From Catenibacillus scindens (GTDB lineage: Bacteria; Bacillota; Clostridia; Lachnospirales; Lachnospiraceae): a stretch of 64,000 nt of DNA. Position numbers and translations under genes: made by a program. The stretch spans positions 89,206-153,205 of the forward strand of contig NZ_JACHFW010000009.1 in assembly GCF_014202115.1 (NCBI RefSeq), written 5' to 3'. A model generated the notes under the pieces. It worked only from the letters and a program-made list of their open reading frames with translations, did not search any database and was not told where the DNA came from. This document shows, one piece after another, positions 54,863-63,805 of the stretch. Each line of letters opens with the position of its first letter. Positions within the stretch are counted from its first letter, which is position 1.

Positions 54863-56515
54863 ATGATCAGTGCAAATAATGTAACGCTCAGACTTGGTAA
54901 ACGTGCTTTATTTGAAGATGTTAATATCAAATTTACAGCCGGAAACTGCTATGGTCTTATTGGCGCCAATGGTGCGGGAAAGTCTACATTTTTAAAGATT
55001 CTTTCCGGAAAGATTGAGCCCAGCAAAGGCGAGGTAGTTATTGACAAAGGCGAACGCCTCTCTGTTCTTGAACAGGACCACTACAAATACGACGATTATA
55101 CCGTCCTTGACACGGTGATCATGGGCAATGGACGTCTCTACGAAATCATGAAAGAAAAAGACGCCATTTATTTAAAAGAAGATTTTTCTGAGGAAGACGG
55201 CATCCGCGCCAGCGAGCTGGAAGCGGAATTTGCTGAATTAGGCGGATGGGAAGCGGAAAGTGACGCGGCTATCGTCTTAAACGGCCTGGGCATTAACACC
55301 GAGCTTCACACAAAATATCTCAGGGAACTTGACGGCGGACAGAAAGTCAAGGTTCTCCTGGCCAGAGCCCTTTTCGGAAGTCCGGACATCCTCCTTTTGG
55401 ACGAGCCCACCAACCACCTGGATCTGGACGCTATCGCCTGGCTGGAAGAGTTTCTTATTAACTTTGAAAACACAGTGATCGTTGTCTCTCACGACCGCTA
55501 CTTTCTCAACAAAGTCTGCACCCATATCGCGGACATTGATTACGGAAAAATACAGCTTTACGCCGGAAACTATGATTTCTGGTATGAGTCCAGCCAGTTA
55601 ATGATCCGTCAAATGAAAGAGGCCAATAAAAAGAAAGAAGAAAAGATCAAAGAGCTGCAGGACTTTATCCAGCGTTTTTCGGCCAACGCCTCAAAATCCA
55701 AGCAGGCTACGTCCCGGAAAAAGGCCCTTGAGAAGATCCAGTTGGACGATATCCGGCCTTCCAGCCGCAAATATCCGTATATTGATTTTAAACCTAACCG
55801 GGAGATCGGCAACGAAGTCCTTATTGTGGAAGACCTGTGCAAAACAATCGACGGTGAAAAAGTGCTGGATCATATTTCATTTACTTTAAACCATGAAGAT
55901 AAAGTCGCTTTTGTAGGTCCCTATGTCAACGCCACCACCGCCCTGTTTAAAATCCTCGCCGGCGAGATGGAGCCGGACAGCGGTTCCTTCAAATGGGGCG
56001 TAACAACAACCCAGGCTTATTTTCCCAAAGATAATTCCAGTGAATTTCAAAATGACGAGCCTATTGTGGACTGGCTCATGCAGTACTCTCCGGAAAAAGA
56101 CACGACATATGTCCGGGGATTTTTAGGTCGTATGCTCTTCGCCCAGGAGGAGGCGCTTAAAAATGTCACCGTCCTCTCCGGAGGCGAACGGGTGCGGTGT
56201 ATGCTGTCTAAAATGATGATGAGCGGAGCCAACACCCTGATCTTAGACGAGCCTACCAACCACCTGGATATGGAGTCAATTACTGCCCTGAACAACGCCC
56301 TGATTAAGTTCCCCGGCGTTATGGTCTTTACTTCCCAGGACCATCAGTTTGTCCAGACCATCGCCAACAGGATCATGGAGCTTACTCCCGGCGGGCTTAT
56401 TGATAAAAACTGCACGTATGACGAATATCTTGAAAATGATGAGATGGCCAGAAAGCGCCAGATCATGAATATGGATGAACAGATCGCCGAGGACGAGGCT
56501 ACGGAAGAAGTTTAA
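54863..56515 (+). CDS. ABC-F family ATPase, YbiT-like, with an unusual second ATP site
   Basis: A 550-residue protein with two nucleotide-binding domains. The first has an intact Walker A (GANGAGKST, 34-42) and Walker B (LLLDEPTNHLD), but the signature reads LDGGQ (156-160). The second has LSGGERVR and LILDEPTNHLD, but its Walker A reads GPYVNATTA (352-360), with Thr where the ATP-binding Lys is expected. The order and linker resemble YbiT. It probably works on the ribosome. AGAAAGGA precedes the ATG, and a strong bidirectional terminator follows. Confidence 0.9.
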   Translation: MISANNVTLRLGKRALFEDVNIKFTAGNCYGLIGANGAGKSTFLKILSGKIEPSKGEVVIDKGERLSVLEQDHYKYDDYTVLDTVIMGNGRLYEIMKEKDAIYLKEDFSEEDGIRASELEAEFAELGGWEAESDAAIVLNGLGINTELHTKYLRELDGGQKVKVLLARALFGSPDILLLDEPTNHLDLDAIAWLEEFLINFENTVIVVSHDRYFLNKVCTHIADIDYGKIQLYAGNYDFWYESSQLMIRQMKEANKKKEEKIKELQDFIQRFSANASKSKQATSRKKALEKIQLDDIRPSSRKYPYIDFKPNREIGNEVLIVEDLCKTIDGEKVLDHISFTLNHEDKVAFVGPYVNATTALFKILAGEMEPDSGSFKWGVTTTQAYFPKDNSSEFQNDEPIVDWLMQYSPEKDTTYVRGFLGRMLFAQEEALKNVTVLSGGERVRCMLSKMMMSGANTLILDEPTNHLDMESITALNNALIKFPGVMVFTSQDHQFVQTIANRIMELTPGGLIDKNCTYDEYLENDEMARKRQIMNMDEQIAEDEATEEV

Positions 56516-56524
56516 AAAAAAATT

Positions 56525-56564
56525 GGGACTGTGAAAAATCTGCTTTTTTCACAGTCCCTTTTTT
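56525..56564. terminator. Bidirectional terminator between the YbiT-like gene and topB
   Basis: GGGACTGTG with A and T runs pairs with CACAGTCCC and is followed by six T; A-rich flank on the other side. Confidence 0.88.
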
Positions 56565-58746
56565 ACAGTTTAATATTTTTTAAGGCGTCGGCAAGGGCGC
56601 TGTTCATCGGCTTTTCATTTTCCTGGCGCTGACGCTTCATATAGTTGGCCACGTCCCGCTTGGAGACCCCGGAACCGCTTTCCTTTTTCCGCTCCTGGAA
56701 AGTGGACAGCTTCTCCCGGTAGCCGCAGGCACAGACAAACTTCCGGTTTTCCCCTTCGCCCACCAGTTCCATCTTTTTGTGACACACCGGACAGCGGGCG
56801 TTAGTCACTTTAGACAGACTTCTGCGGTAACCGCACTCCCGGTCCTGGCACACAAGCATGCGGCCATTTTTGTGATTGACTTCCAGAAGGAGCTTTCCGC
56901 ACTGAGGGCATTTCTTCCCGGTAATATTATCATGATGGTAAGTGCTGGCGCTTGTCTTGATCTCATTGACAATTTCCACAGTATACTGGCGGATCTGGGA
57001 TTCAAAATCTTTTTTGGCAAACTGTCCGTCGGCGATCTTAGCCAGCTTCTGCTCCCAACGGGCAGTCAGCTCCGGCGACGTCAAGCCTTTGGGTGCCAGA
57101 TCTAGCACCTGACGGCCTTTGGACGTCAGGTAAATATAATTTCCCTTTTTCTCGATCATAAAACTGTTAAACAGCTTATCAATAATATCCGCCCGTGTGG
57201 CCACAGTTCCCAGTCCGCCGGTCTCTCCCAGCGTCTTTGCCAGTGAGGCGTCGTGAGATTCCATATATTTTGCCGGATTTTCCATGGCTCCAAGGAGGGT
57301 TGCCTCCGTAAAAGGCACTGGCGGCTTAGTCTCGCCCTCGGTCATGGACAAAGCTGTGATCTGTATTTCCTGACCCTGATGAAATTCCGGAAGGATCTGC
57401 TCTTTCACATCGCTGTCCGGATTTTCTTCCTCCTCATCCGCCTCATAGACGGCTTTCCAGCCCTGATTTTTGATCACCTTGCCCCTGGCCACAAAAGTTT
57501 CATTGCCGATCTGGGCCGTAAGATCTGTCTGCTCATATTCAAAAGGCGGCATCAGCACAGCCAGAAAACGTGAGACAACCATCTCATAAATTTTCCGCTC
57601 CCCGTATTCCAAGTCCGAAAGGCGTACTCCCTGCTCTGTGGGAATGATCGCATGATGATCGGACACTTTGCTGTTGTCCACAAAAGACTTGCTGCCTTTA
57701 ATGGGCTGCTTTAAAATCTGGGCGCAGACTTGGGAAAACTGACCGCCTCTGCACGCCTTTACCCGCTCCGCCAGCGTGTCCACAATATCTGTTGTCAGAT
57801 ATCTGGAATCTGTTCTCGGATAGGTCAGGACTTTATGGCGCTCATAAAGACTCTGCATATAATTCAATGTCTCTTTCGCGGTAAAACCGTAGCGTTTGTT
57901 GGCCTCCTGCTGAAGCTGAGTCAGATCATAGAGGGCCGGGGCGTAAGTCTTTTTTGCCTTCTTTGTAATCTGGATAATACAGCCGTTTTTGCCCTCCAGA
58001 GAGTTTTTAATCTTTTCCATTCCTACCTTGTCAAACATACGGTTCTGGCCACTCTTTTTTTCTCTCCACACCCAGGTCAGTTTCCCGGACATGGCTTTCA
58101 GGCCATAATATTTTTGCGGCTTAAAATTTTTAATTTGCTGGCTTCTTGCCAGAATCATGGACAGCGTAGGTGTCTGCACCCGGCCGCAGGAAAGCTGGGC
58201 GTTATGCTTGACAGTAAGGGCCCGGCTGGCATTAAGTCCTACCAGCCAGTCCGCCTCTGCCCTGGCTACAGCCGCCGCGTAAAGATTATCATAATCGTGG
58301 CCGTTTTTTAAGTGAGCAAATCCTTCCCTGATGGCCTTATCTGTCACAGAGGAAATCCATAACCGCCGGATCGGCTTTCGCACCCCCGCCTTTTTTATGA
58401 TCCACCGGGCTACCAACTCCCCTTCCCGCCCGGCGTCTGTGGCAATAATAATATCCTTAATATCTTTGCGAAGCATCTGGGCCTTAACAGCGGCAAATTG
58501 CCGTCCGGTCTTTTTAATCACTGAAATTTCCAGATTTTCCGGAAGCATAGGCAATGTTTCCATCTTCCAGTCTTTCCACTGATCGCCATAGCTTTCCGGA
58601 GGCGACAGTTCCACCAAATGGCCTAGGGCCCATGTGACCACATACTGCTCCCCCTCAAGACAGCCATTGCCGTTTTTCTTGCAATTCAGGACTCTGGCGA
58701 TATCCCGGCCTACACTTGGTTTTTCCGCAATAACAAGGGATTTCAT
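56563..58746 (-). CDS. topB: DNA topoisomerase III (type IA)
   Basis: A 727-residue enzyme that passes single DNA strands. The Toprim domain starts MKSLVIAEKPSVGRDIARVL, with TDAGREGELVARW as acidic motif. The active Tyr is in VLTYPRTDSRYL. The C-terminus has zinc-ribbon-like modules: CPQCGKLLLEV with CQDRECGY, and CPVCHKKM with VCACGYREK. ATG 58746 has AGGAGG 8 nt before it and overlaps the stop of the methyltransferase gene as ATGA, so translation is probably coupled. Its length is close to that of chromosomal and plasmid TopB. Confidence 0.95.
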   Translation of the reverse strand: MKSLVIAEKPSVGRDIARVLNCKKNGNGCLEGEQYVVTWALGHLVELSPPESYGDQWKDWKMETLPMLPENLEISVIKKTGRQFAAVKAQMLRKDIKDIIIATDAGREGELVARWIIKKAGVRKPIRRLWISSVTDKAIREGFAHLKNGHDYDNLYAAAVARAEADWLVGLNASRALTVKHNAQLSCGRVQTPTLSMILARSQQIKNFKPQKYYGLKAMSGKLTWVWREKKSGQNRMFDKVGMEKIKNSLEGKNGCIIQITKKAKKTYAPALYDLTQLQQEANKRYGFTAKETLNYMQSLYERHKVLTYPRTDSRYLTTDIVDTLAERVKACRGGQFSQVCAQILKQPIKGSKSFVDNSKVSDHHAIIPTEQGVRLSDLEYGERKIYEMVVSRFLAVLMPPFEYEQTDLTAQIGNETFVARGKVIKNQGWKAVYEADEEEENPDSDVKEQILPEFHQGQEIQITALSMTEGETKPPVPFTEATLLGAMENPAKYMESHDASLAKTLGETGGLGTVATRADIIDKLFNSFMIEKKGNYIYLTSKGRQVLDLAPKGLTSPELTARWEQKLAKIADGQFAKKDFESQIRQYTVEIVNEIKTSASTYHHDNITGKKCPQCGKLLLEVNHKNGRMLVCQDRECGYRRSLSKVTNARCPVCHKKMELVGEGENRKFVCACGYREKLSTFQERKKESGSGVSKRDVANYMKRQRQENEKPMNSALADALKNIKL

Positions 58747-60119
58747 GAACAAAGTCCTCCTTTATATAGTACTGCGCCATATTTTTCAATCTGTGCCCGC
58801 AAAATTTTGAGCTGATCCTCATCTTCTGAGTCACAGATAACCATGGCTCTCCCCGGATAATGGAGAAGGGCCGCTTCGATCGTCTCAGGGCTGCGGGAGG
58901 CAACAGCCACCGGCGCCACATTCAAATCCATCTCCTCAAAAATATGGGACATGATCTTGGGGCCGTCTACCCCCGGCCCATCAGGGCAGATACATATCAA
59001 ATCTGGCTCATCATCTTCAATGTCCTCCATAATATCATAGAGGGTATCCCACTGCCCATCCCGGAAATCTTCCAGGAGAGAATCATCTGATCCCGCATCA
59101 ATCATCCGATTAATTTTTATATGTTCCAATGCTCCATCTGCCTCCAGATTCCCGTCAAAAAACCATGTTTTCCGCTCACTAGTCAGTGCTGTTTTTATCA
59201 CATCGGTCTTAGCCCCGGCGCTGTCGGCCTTTGTATCGGCAATCCGGTCCGCGTTCTTCACCGCCGACGCCAGGGCTTTAATATGCTCCGGCGTCGTTCC
59301 GCAGCAGCCACCTACAATCTCAGCGCCTTTGCCGATGAGGGCCATTGTTTCAGCGGCAAACACATCCGGCCCCATGGAAAATACAGTCTCACCGCCCACA
59401 TATTCCGGCAGTCCGGCGTTCGCCTTGACGATCAGTGGAATCCTGGCCCATGGCTTCATTTTATCCAGCATCGGCCCCATATTCTCAGGGCCGCTGGAAC
59501 AATTCATGCCAAAGGCGTCAATTCCCATATTCTGTAAGGTGATCAACGCCGTCACCCCGTCTGTTCCATATAATGTGCGCCCGTTGGCGTCAAAGGTCAT
59601 GGTCACCATCACAGGAAGATCAGTGACCTCCTTTACCGCCAGCACTGCCGCCCTAGTCTCATTGAGGCTCATCATCGTTTCTATAACAAAGGCGTCCACC
59701 CCCGCCTTGGCAATACTTTGGGCCTGTTCTTTATAGCATTCCAGAAGTTCCTCCAGGGACAAGGTTCCCAATGGGCGAAGCTGCTGTCCGGTCATGGTCA
59801 TGTCACCGGCAATAAGTACGTCCTCCCCGGCAGCTTCGCGGGCAAGCTTTACTAATCTCTGGTTTATATCCGCAGTGGTATCCTCCAGGCCATACTCTCT
59901 CAGCTTAATCCGATTGGCTGAAAATGTAGGCACATACACCAGATCCGAGCCGGCACTGGTATATTCTTTTACCAGCTCTGTATAAATTTCAGGGTGATCT
60001 AAAATCCACTGTTCCGGGCACACATTTCCCGGCATTCCTCTTTTTTGCAGATTTGTTCCAGTGGCCCCGTCCAATATAATAATTTTTTCTTTTAAAAGAT
60101 CTCTCAGATTTTTCCTCAT
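58743..60119 (-). CDS. Homocysteine S-methyltransferase-domain protein
   Basis: A 458-residue protein. Residues about 1-300 form the MetH-type homocysteine-binding barrel, with IILDGATGTNLQKRGM, FGMNCSSGPE and EIVGGCCGTTPEHI; the three zinc Cys residues are present. The last 150 residues (DDEPDLICICPDGPGVDG, VAVASRSPETIEAALLHYPG, LRAQIEKYGAVLY) resemble part of a pterin-binding barrel but are too short for a complete one. The B12 and activation domains of MetH are absent and must be separate. ATG 60119 (AGGAGATAG before it) is preferred to upstream starts. Its end overlaps topB. Confidence 0.88.
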   Translation of the reverse strand: MRKNLRDLLKEKIIILDGATGTNLQKRGMPGNVCPEQWILDHPEIYTELVKEYTSAGSDLVYVPTFSANRIKLREYGLEDTTADINQRLVKLAREAAGEDVLIAGDMTMTGQQLRPLGTLSLEELLECYKEQAQSIAKAGVDAFVIETMMSLNETRAAVLAVKEVTDLPVMVTMTFDANGRTLYGTDGVTALITLQNMGIDAFGMNCSSGPENMGPMLDKMKPWARIPLIVKANAGLPEYVGGETVFSMGPDVFAAETMALIGKGAEIVGGCCGTTPEHIKALASAVKNADRIADTKADSAGAKTDVIKTALTSERKTWFFDGNLEADGALEHIKINRMIDAGSDDSLLEDFRDGQWDTLYDIMEDIEDDEPDLICICPDGPGVDGPKIMSHIFEEMDLNVAPVAVASRSPETIEAALLHYPGRAMVICDSEDEDQLKILRAQIEKYGAVLYKGGLCS

Positions 60120-60183
60120 GACTATCTCCTGTACTTGACATATCCATAGTTTGCGTCCGGGCAGCGGCCCAGGATGTCCTCCT

Positions 60184-60189
60184 ATTATA
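60184..60189 (-). promoter_or_regulatory. -10 box for the methyltransferase-topB unit
   Basis: TATAAT on the minus strand stands about 65 nt before ATG 60119, directly after the aspA terminator. I see no good -35 box at 16-18 nt. Confidence 0.4.
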
Positions 60190-60193
60190 GCAC

Positions 60194-60242
60194 AAAAAAA
60201 CGGCGTGGGGAATCCTTGTTTCACAGGATTCTCCATGCCGTA
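60194..60242 (-). terminator. Terminator of the broken aspA locus
   Basis: On the minus strand ACGGCATGGAGAATCCT pairs with AGGATTCCCCACGCCGT and is followed by seven T. Confidence 0.88.
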
Positions 60243-60295
60243 TCATCCCATCAGTCCCGCCATCCGGCTAACATATAACTCTAATTTTGCAAAAA

Positions 60296-61544
60296 TCAGG
60301 CTACTGTGTGGCGTTCTGCTTCATTTTCTTCAGTTCCCTCGGTCATGATCATTGGATCTAATATTTTTTTAAGTTCGACGGCGGACAACAGATTTTCTCT
60401 GAGGACAATATCTCTCACGGGAACACCGGTTTTCAATGACATTTTAGCAATCTCGGCGGCTTTTTTATATCCGATATAGGGGCAGAGCGCCGTACATATT
60501 CCCACACTGTGTTCCACATAACTGCGACACTCATCCTCATTGGCGGTAATTCCCATAATGCAGTTTTCTGTCAGTGTTTTTACAGCACCGGCCATTGTAT
60601 CTAAAGATTCAAACAATTTATAAAACAGCACAGGCTCAAAGGCGTTAAGTTCCATCTGTCCAGCCTCCGCCGCCATCGTAATGGCCGTATCATTGCCAAT
60701 GACGAGGTAGGCCACCTGGGTCACCACCTCAGGAATCACAGGGTTGACCTTGCCCGGCATAATTGAGGAGCCGTTCTGCCGCGGTGGAAGATTGATTTCG
60801 TGGACGCCGGTTCTTGGTCCGCTGGACAGAAGACGAAGATCATTGCAGATTTTTGAAAGATTGACAGCGCAGGTCTTTAAAGCCGACGAGACACCTACAA
60901 ACCCGTCAAGATTTTGAGTTGCATCTATAAGATCTGCCGCCTGCCTGAAAGGACTGACCAAGGCGCATGGGCACCGCGTCCTGAAGTTGTGTGCGCCCCA
61001 TTTTTAACACATGATCAAATTCCTTTGCTTTATCCATAAGCGCCTGATGCAGCTTCCCCAACTGGAGAAGCAGCACCGGAAAAAGCCGGATTACTGTCAG
61101 TTTTCCCGCAGATGGAATTACATCATTGGTAGACTGAGCCATATTAACGTGATCATTTGGATGGACCACAGAGTAATCCCCCCGCTCACCGCCAAGAAGC
61201 TCGATGGCCCGATTTGCAATCACTTCATTGGCATTCATGTTAGCAGAAGTCCCGGCTCCTCCCTGTATGGCATCCACAATAAACTGATTTCTCCATTTTC
61301 CTGAGATGATTTCATCGCAGGCCATGATAATGGCTGAGGCTCTTTGGCTGTCCAAATGTCCGGCTTTACAGTTAGTCATCGCCGCAGCTTTTTTTATTGT
61401 CACAAGACTTTCTATGAATTTAGGGTGGAGTTTTCTCCCAGAAATCTGAAAATTTTCCATGGCCCGCAATGTCTGTACACCATAATAGGCATCCTTTGGG
61501 ACCTCCAAATGGCCTATTGAATCAAATTCTGTCCGTGTCTTCAT
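60296..61544 (-). pseudogene. aspA: Aspartate ammonia-lyase, broken by an internal out-of-frame deletion
   Basis: The N-terminal part runs from ATG 61544 (AGGAGG 8 nt before) through KDAYYGVQTLRAMENFQI and MGRTQLQDAVPMRLGQSFQ, where the frame closes soon after. The C-terminal part is in another frame, from FRQAADLIDATQNLDGFVG through GSSIMPGKVNPVIPEV to the stop at 60296. In intact enzymes about 65 residues separate LGQ-F from the DATQN segment, including the GATAIGTGLN active-site segment; here the two ends are directly joined near 60950. So about 190-200 nt are missing and the frame is shifted. Asp deamination to fumarate should be lost. A terminator and ribosome site remain, which suggests a recent event. 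An Lrp-type regulator is divergent. Confidence 0.85.
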
Positions 61545-61768
61545 TTTATGAACCTCCTGATATTTATCCTGATAAGCGAAGCATAGCACCCGTCAAATTT
61601 ATTGTAAATATTCCTGTTAAAATTCAAAAAAAGTTAAAATAATTAGGTGGAATTATTTAATTTTATATGGTATGATGTTTAGAAATTTAATATTTTTAAG
61701 TCCCCTATGAATGAACGTGCCGCGCACGCGCGGCAACACTATAAATAAAAAGGAGGCCGATATTTTAT

Positions 61769-62221
61769 ATGGACGCCATTGACCGTAAAATACTGCAGAT
61801 CCTTCAAAACAATGCCCGCACGCCTATAAAAGCCATCGCCGCGGAAGTTTACCTCTCCTCGCCGGCGGTATCCGCCCGCATTGAACATCTGGAAAAGCAG
61901 GGGTATATCACAGGTTTTTATACTCAGATCAACCGATATAAACTGGGCTATCACATTACCGCCTTTATAGAATTGTCTATAGACCCTGAGCGAAAAGAAG
62001 ATTTTTACGACTACATCCGCCAGGAACCCCATGTTTTAGAATGTAATTTTGTGACCGGAGACTACAGCATGCTTTTAAAAGTGGCTTTTCACAGTACGCT
62101 AGAACTGGATGCCTTTATCGGGCATCTGCAAAAGTGGGGACACACACGGACACAGATCGTATTTTCTACCCCTGTGGAACCAAGGGGCGCTCTAATTCCT
62201 GATAAAGATTTTGAACTGTAA
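61769..62221 (+). CDS. Lrp/AsnC family transcriptional regulator
   Basis: A 150-residue protein. The N-terminal helix-turn-helix is in DAIDRKILQILQNNARTPIK with VYLSSPAVSARIEHLEKQG. The C-terminal RAM domain (about 65-145) binds amino acids (ITAFIELSIDPERKEDFYDY). It is divergent from the broken aspA gene, whose expression it may have controlled in response to an amino acid. AAAGGAGG precedes the ATG. The GCCGCGC-ACGC-GCGGC hairpin at about 61720 lies in its leader. Confidence 0.9.
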   Translation: MDAIDRKILQILQNNARTPIKAIAAEVYLSSPAVSARIEHLEKQGYITGFYTQINRYKLGYHITAFIELSIDPERKEDFYDYIRQEPHVLECNFVTGDYSMLLKVAFHSTLELDAFIGHLQKWGHTRTQIVFSTPVEPRGALIPDKDFEL

Positions 62222-62236
62222 TTACAGGAGGTGTAC

Positions 62237-62752
62237 ATGAAAACTTTTTTCCGATTTCTTTTAAAGCCGCTGGCCTTTGTTCCGGCGCTGATCATGATCT
62301 ATATTATATTTAACTTTTCACAGCAGACTGGAGATGTTTCCTCCGGTTTAAGCCTTAAAGTCAGCCAGAAAATTGTTGTTACTGTCAATGATGTTTTTGA
62401 CCAGAACTGGAACGAGGCTCAGATGGATCACTATGTAGAGCGCATCCACTATTATGTTCGAAAAGCAGCTCACATTACCGAGTATTTTATCCTCGCCATC
62501 ACTATAACCCTTCCCCTCTATGTTGTTTTTGGATTGCGCCATGTTTTTTTATTTATTATCTCCGCTTTTTTATGTATTTTTCTGGCCTGCGCTGATGAGT
62601 ACCACCAAACTTTTATTTCCGGACGGACAGGTACTCCCAGAGACGTCCTCATCGACAGCATTGGCATTTTTTCGGGAATTCTCGTCTCCCAAGTCTTCTG
62701 TTTTGCCGGACGAAAGACAATTTTCGCTCCCTTAGAGAAGAACAAAAAATGA
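62237..62752 (+). CDS. VanZ-like family membrane protein
   Basis: A 171-residue protein with four predicted membrane helices. The family pattern is seen as IIFNFSQQTGDVSSGLS, VRKAAHITEYFILAI and CADEYHQTFISGRTGTPRDVL followed by IDSIG. VanZ-like proteins have no proven biochemical role; VanZ gives low-level teicoplanin resistance. ATG 62237 follows AGGAGG; the gene starts 15 nt after the Lrp-type gene, so both are probably cotranscribed. Confidence 0.9.
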   Translation: MKTFFRFLLKPLAFVPALIMIYIIFNFSQQTGDVSSGLSLKVSQKIVVTVNDVFDQNWNEAQMDHYVERIHYYVRKAAHITEYFILAITITLPLYVVFGLRHVFLFIISAFLCIFLACADEYHQTFISGRTGTPRDVLIDSIGIFSGILVSQVFCFAGRKTIFAPLEKNKK

Positions 62753-62861
62753 TAATTATGAATTGTGAGTTTGAAAAAATTTCCAGATTATCTTCGTAAT
62801 TACAAAGGTATTAATGCGTTGGAATATATTTTATGCTTACCTTATAGAAGGAGCGATGCAT

Positions 62862-63080
62862 ATGATTGATTATTCTCCGTTTTGGAAAACTTTAGAAAAC
62901 TCAGCCGAAAATTGGTATACCTTGACAACACGGCATAAATTATCACACAGTACCATGTCGCGACTAAAGAACAACAAAGACATTTCTATGAAGACTGTAA
63001 ACGATCTATGCCGGATTTTAGGTTGCAAAATTCAAGACATTGCACAGTATGTTCCTTCAGAGGATGACCAGCCCCTATAA
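62862..63080 (+). CDS. Small HTH (XRE/Cro-CI type) regulator, copy 1
   Basis: A 72-residue protein, almost only a helix-turn-helix: IDYSPFWKTLENSAENWYTL, SHSTMSRLKNNKDISMKT, VNDLCRILGCKIQDIAQYVP. It belongs to the group of very short XRE-type proteins common in Firmicutes (YozG-like). The start at 62862 is chosen because copy 2 begins with the same residues and AAGGAG stands 8 nt before it. About 42 of the first 65 residues equal copy 2 by eye. Target unknown. Confidence 0.82.
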   Translation: MIDYSPFWKTLENSAENWYTLTTRHKLSHSTMSRLKNNKDISMKTVNDLCRILGCKIQDIAQYVPSEDDQPL

Positions 63081-63127
63081 TATAGGCATCATGGCGGACA
63101 CAATTTAATGAGATTACTGACAGAAAG

Positions 63128-63163
63128 GCTTTGCATGATGTAAGGGTTATGCAAAGCTTTTTT
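63128..63163 (+). terminator. Terminator of HTH gene copy 1
   Basis: GCTTTGCAT pairs with ATGCAAAGC across 12 nt and is followed by six T. Confidence 0.85.
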
Positions 63164-63303
63164 GTGCAATAAGCCCGTAGGCTAGCGCGCGCCGCCGGTA
63201 CAAGCTAAGCGCCGACCAAAACTCAGCAAAGCTCCGCAGTGCTGGCGACATGAAGCTTACCTTCTGGTTGAGCTGCCAGGAAAATATTCGCAATATCGAA
63301 GGT

Positions 63304-63319
63304 ATTCAAATATTTGAAT
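63304..63319. promoter_or_regulatory. 16-bp perfect palindrome upstream of HTH gene copy 2
   Basis: ATTCAAATATTTGAAT lies 67 nt before the ATG of copy 2, in a region whose surroundings (AAGGTATT, GAATATGTTTTAT) resemble the region before copy 1. It is a candidate operator, possibly for one of the two HTH proteins. The rest of the 63164-63385 interval holds nothing I recognise. Confidence 0.45.
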
Positions 63320-63385
63320 ATGTTTTATCCTAAAATTGCAGTGACACCATAATGATGACTATTTCCACAAAAAAGGAGGATATAC

Positions 63386-63583
63386 ATGATTGACTATTCC
63401 CCATTTTGGAAAACTCTGGAAAAATCCAAAGAAAGTTGGAATACATTAACTACAGAACACGGTGTTTCCAACTATGTTTTGCTTCGCCTAAAGAAGAATG
63501 AAGATGTGTCCATGAGAACCATCAACCGGCTTTGTCAGATTTTGGACTGTCAGATACAGGACATCGTTGAGTATGTTCCTTGA
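63386..63583 (+). CDS. Small HTH (XRE/Cro-CI type) regulator, copy 2
   Basis: A 65-residue protein paralogous to the one at 62862-63080, starting with the same twelve residues MIDYSPFWKTLE and ending IQDIVEYVP. The helix-turn-helix covers nearly all of it. AGGAGG stands 6 nt before the ATG. A hairpin with T run follows (63627-63656). The two genes are a tandem duplication with diverged recognition residues (SHSTMS against SNYVLL), so they may bind different sites. Confidence 0.82.
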   Translation: MIDYSPFWKTLEKSKESWNTLTTEHGVSNYVLLRLKKNEDVSMRTINRLCQILDCQIQDIVEYVP

Positions 63584-63626
63584 ATTTATGTATAATATAC
63601 ATTTACAATATGCACCGCTCTTCCGA

Positions 63627-63656
63627 CCGCAGACAGTATTGACTCTCTGCGGTTTT
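63627..63656 (+). terminator. Terminator of HTH gene copy 2
   Basis: CCGCAGA pairs with TCTGCGG across 12 nt, followed by TTTTC. Confidence 0.7.
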
Positions 63657-63686
63657 CATAGAAAGAGAATTTGCCCCTTTTCCTTT

Positions 63687-63730
63687 AAAAAAAAGCTTAT
63701 TATCCACCGCATAATGGATAATAAGCTTTT
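63687..63730 (-). terminator. Terminator of the rRNA-tRNA transcript
   Basis: On the minus strand AAGCTTATTATCCA pairs perfectly with TGGATAATAAGCTT across 8 nt and is followed by eight T. It stands 5 nt after the tRNA-Trp gene. Confidence 0.88.
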
Positions 63731-63734
63731 TTAA

Positions 63735-63805
63735 CAGGGGAAGAGGGATTCGAACCCCCGTGAACGGTTTTGGAGACCGTCATACTGCCGCTGTATGATT
63801 CCCCT
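63735..63805 (-). tRNA. tRNA-Trp (anticodon CCA)
   Basis: On the minus strand a 71-nt cloverleaf. Acceptor arms AGGGGAA and TTCCCCT pair, anticodon stem ACGGT/ACCGT encloses the loop CTCCAAA with anticodon CCA, and the T arm GGGGGTTCGAATCCCTC is typical. The discriminator base is G. CCA is not encoded. It lies downstream of the 23S gene and upstream of a terminator. Confidence 0.96.
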
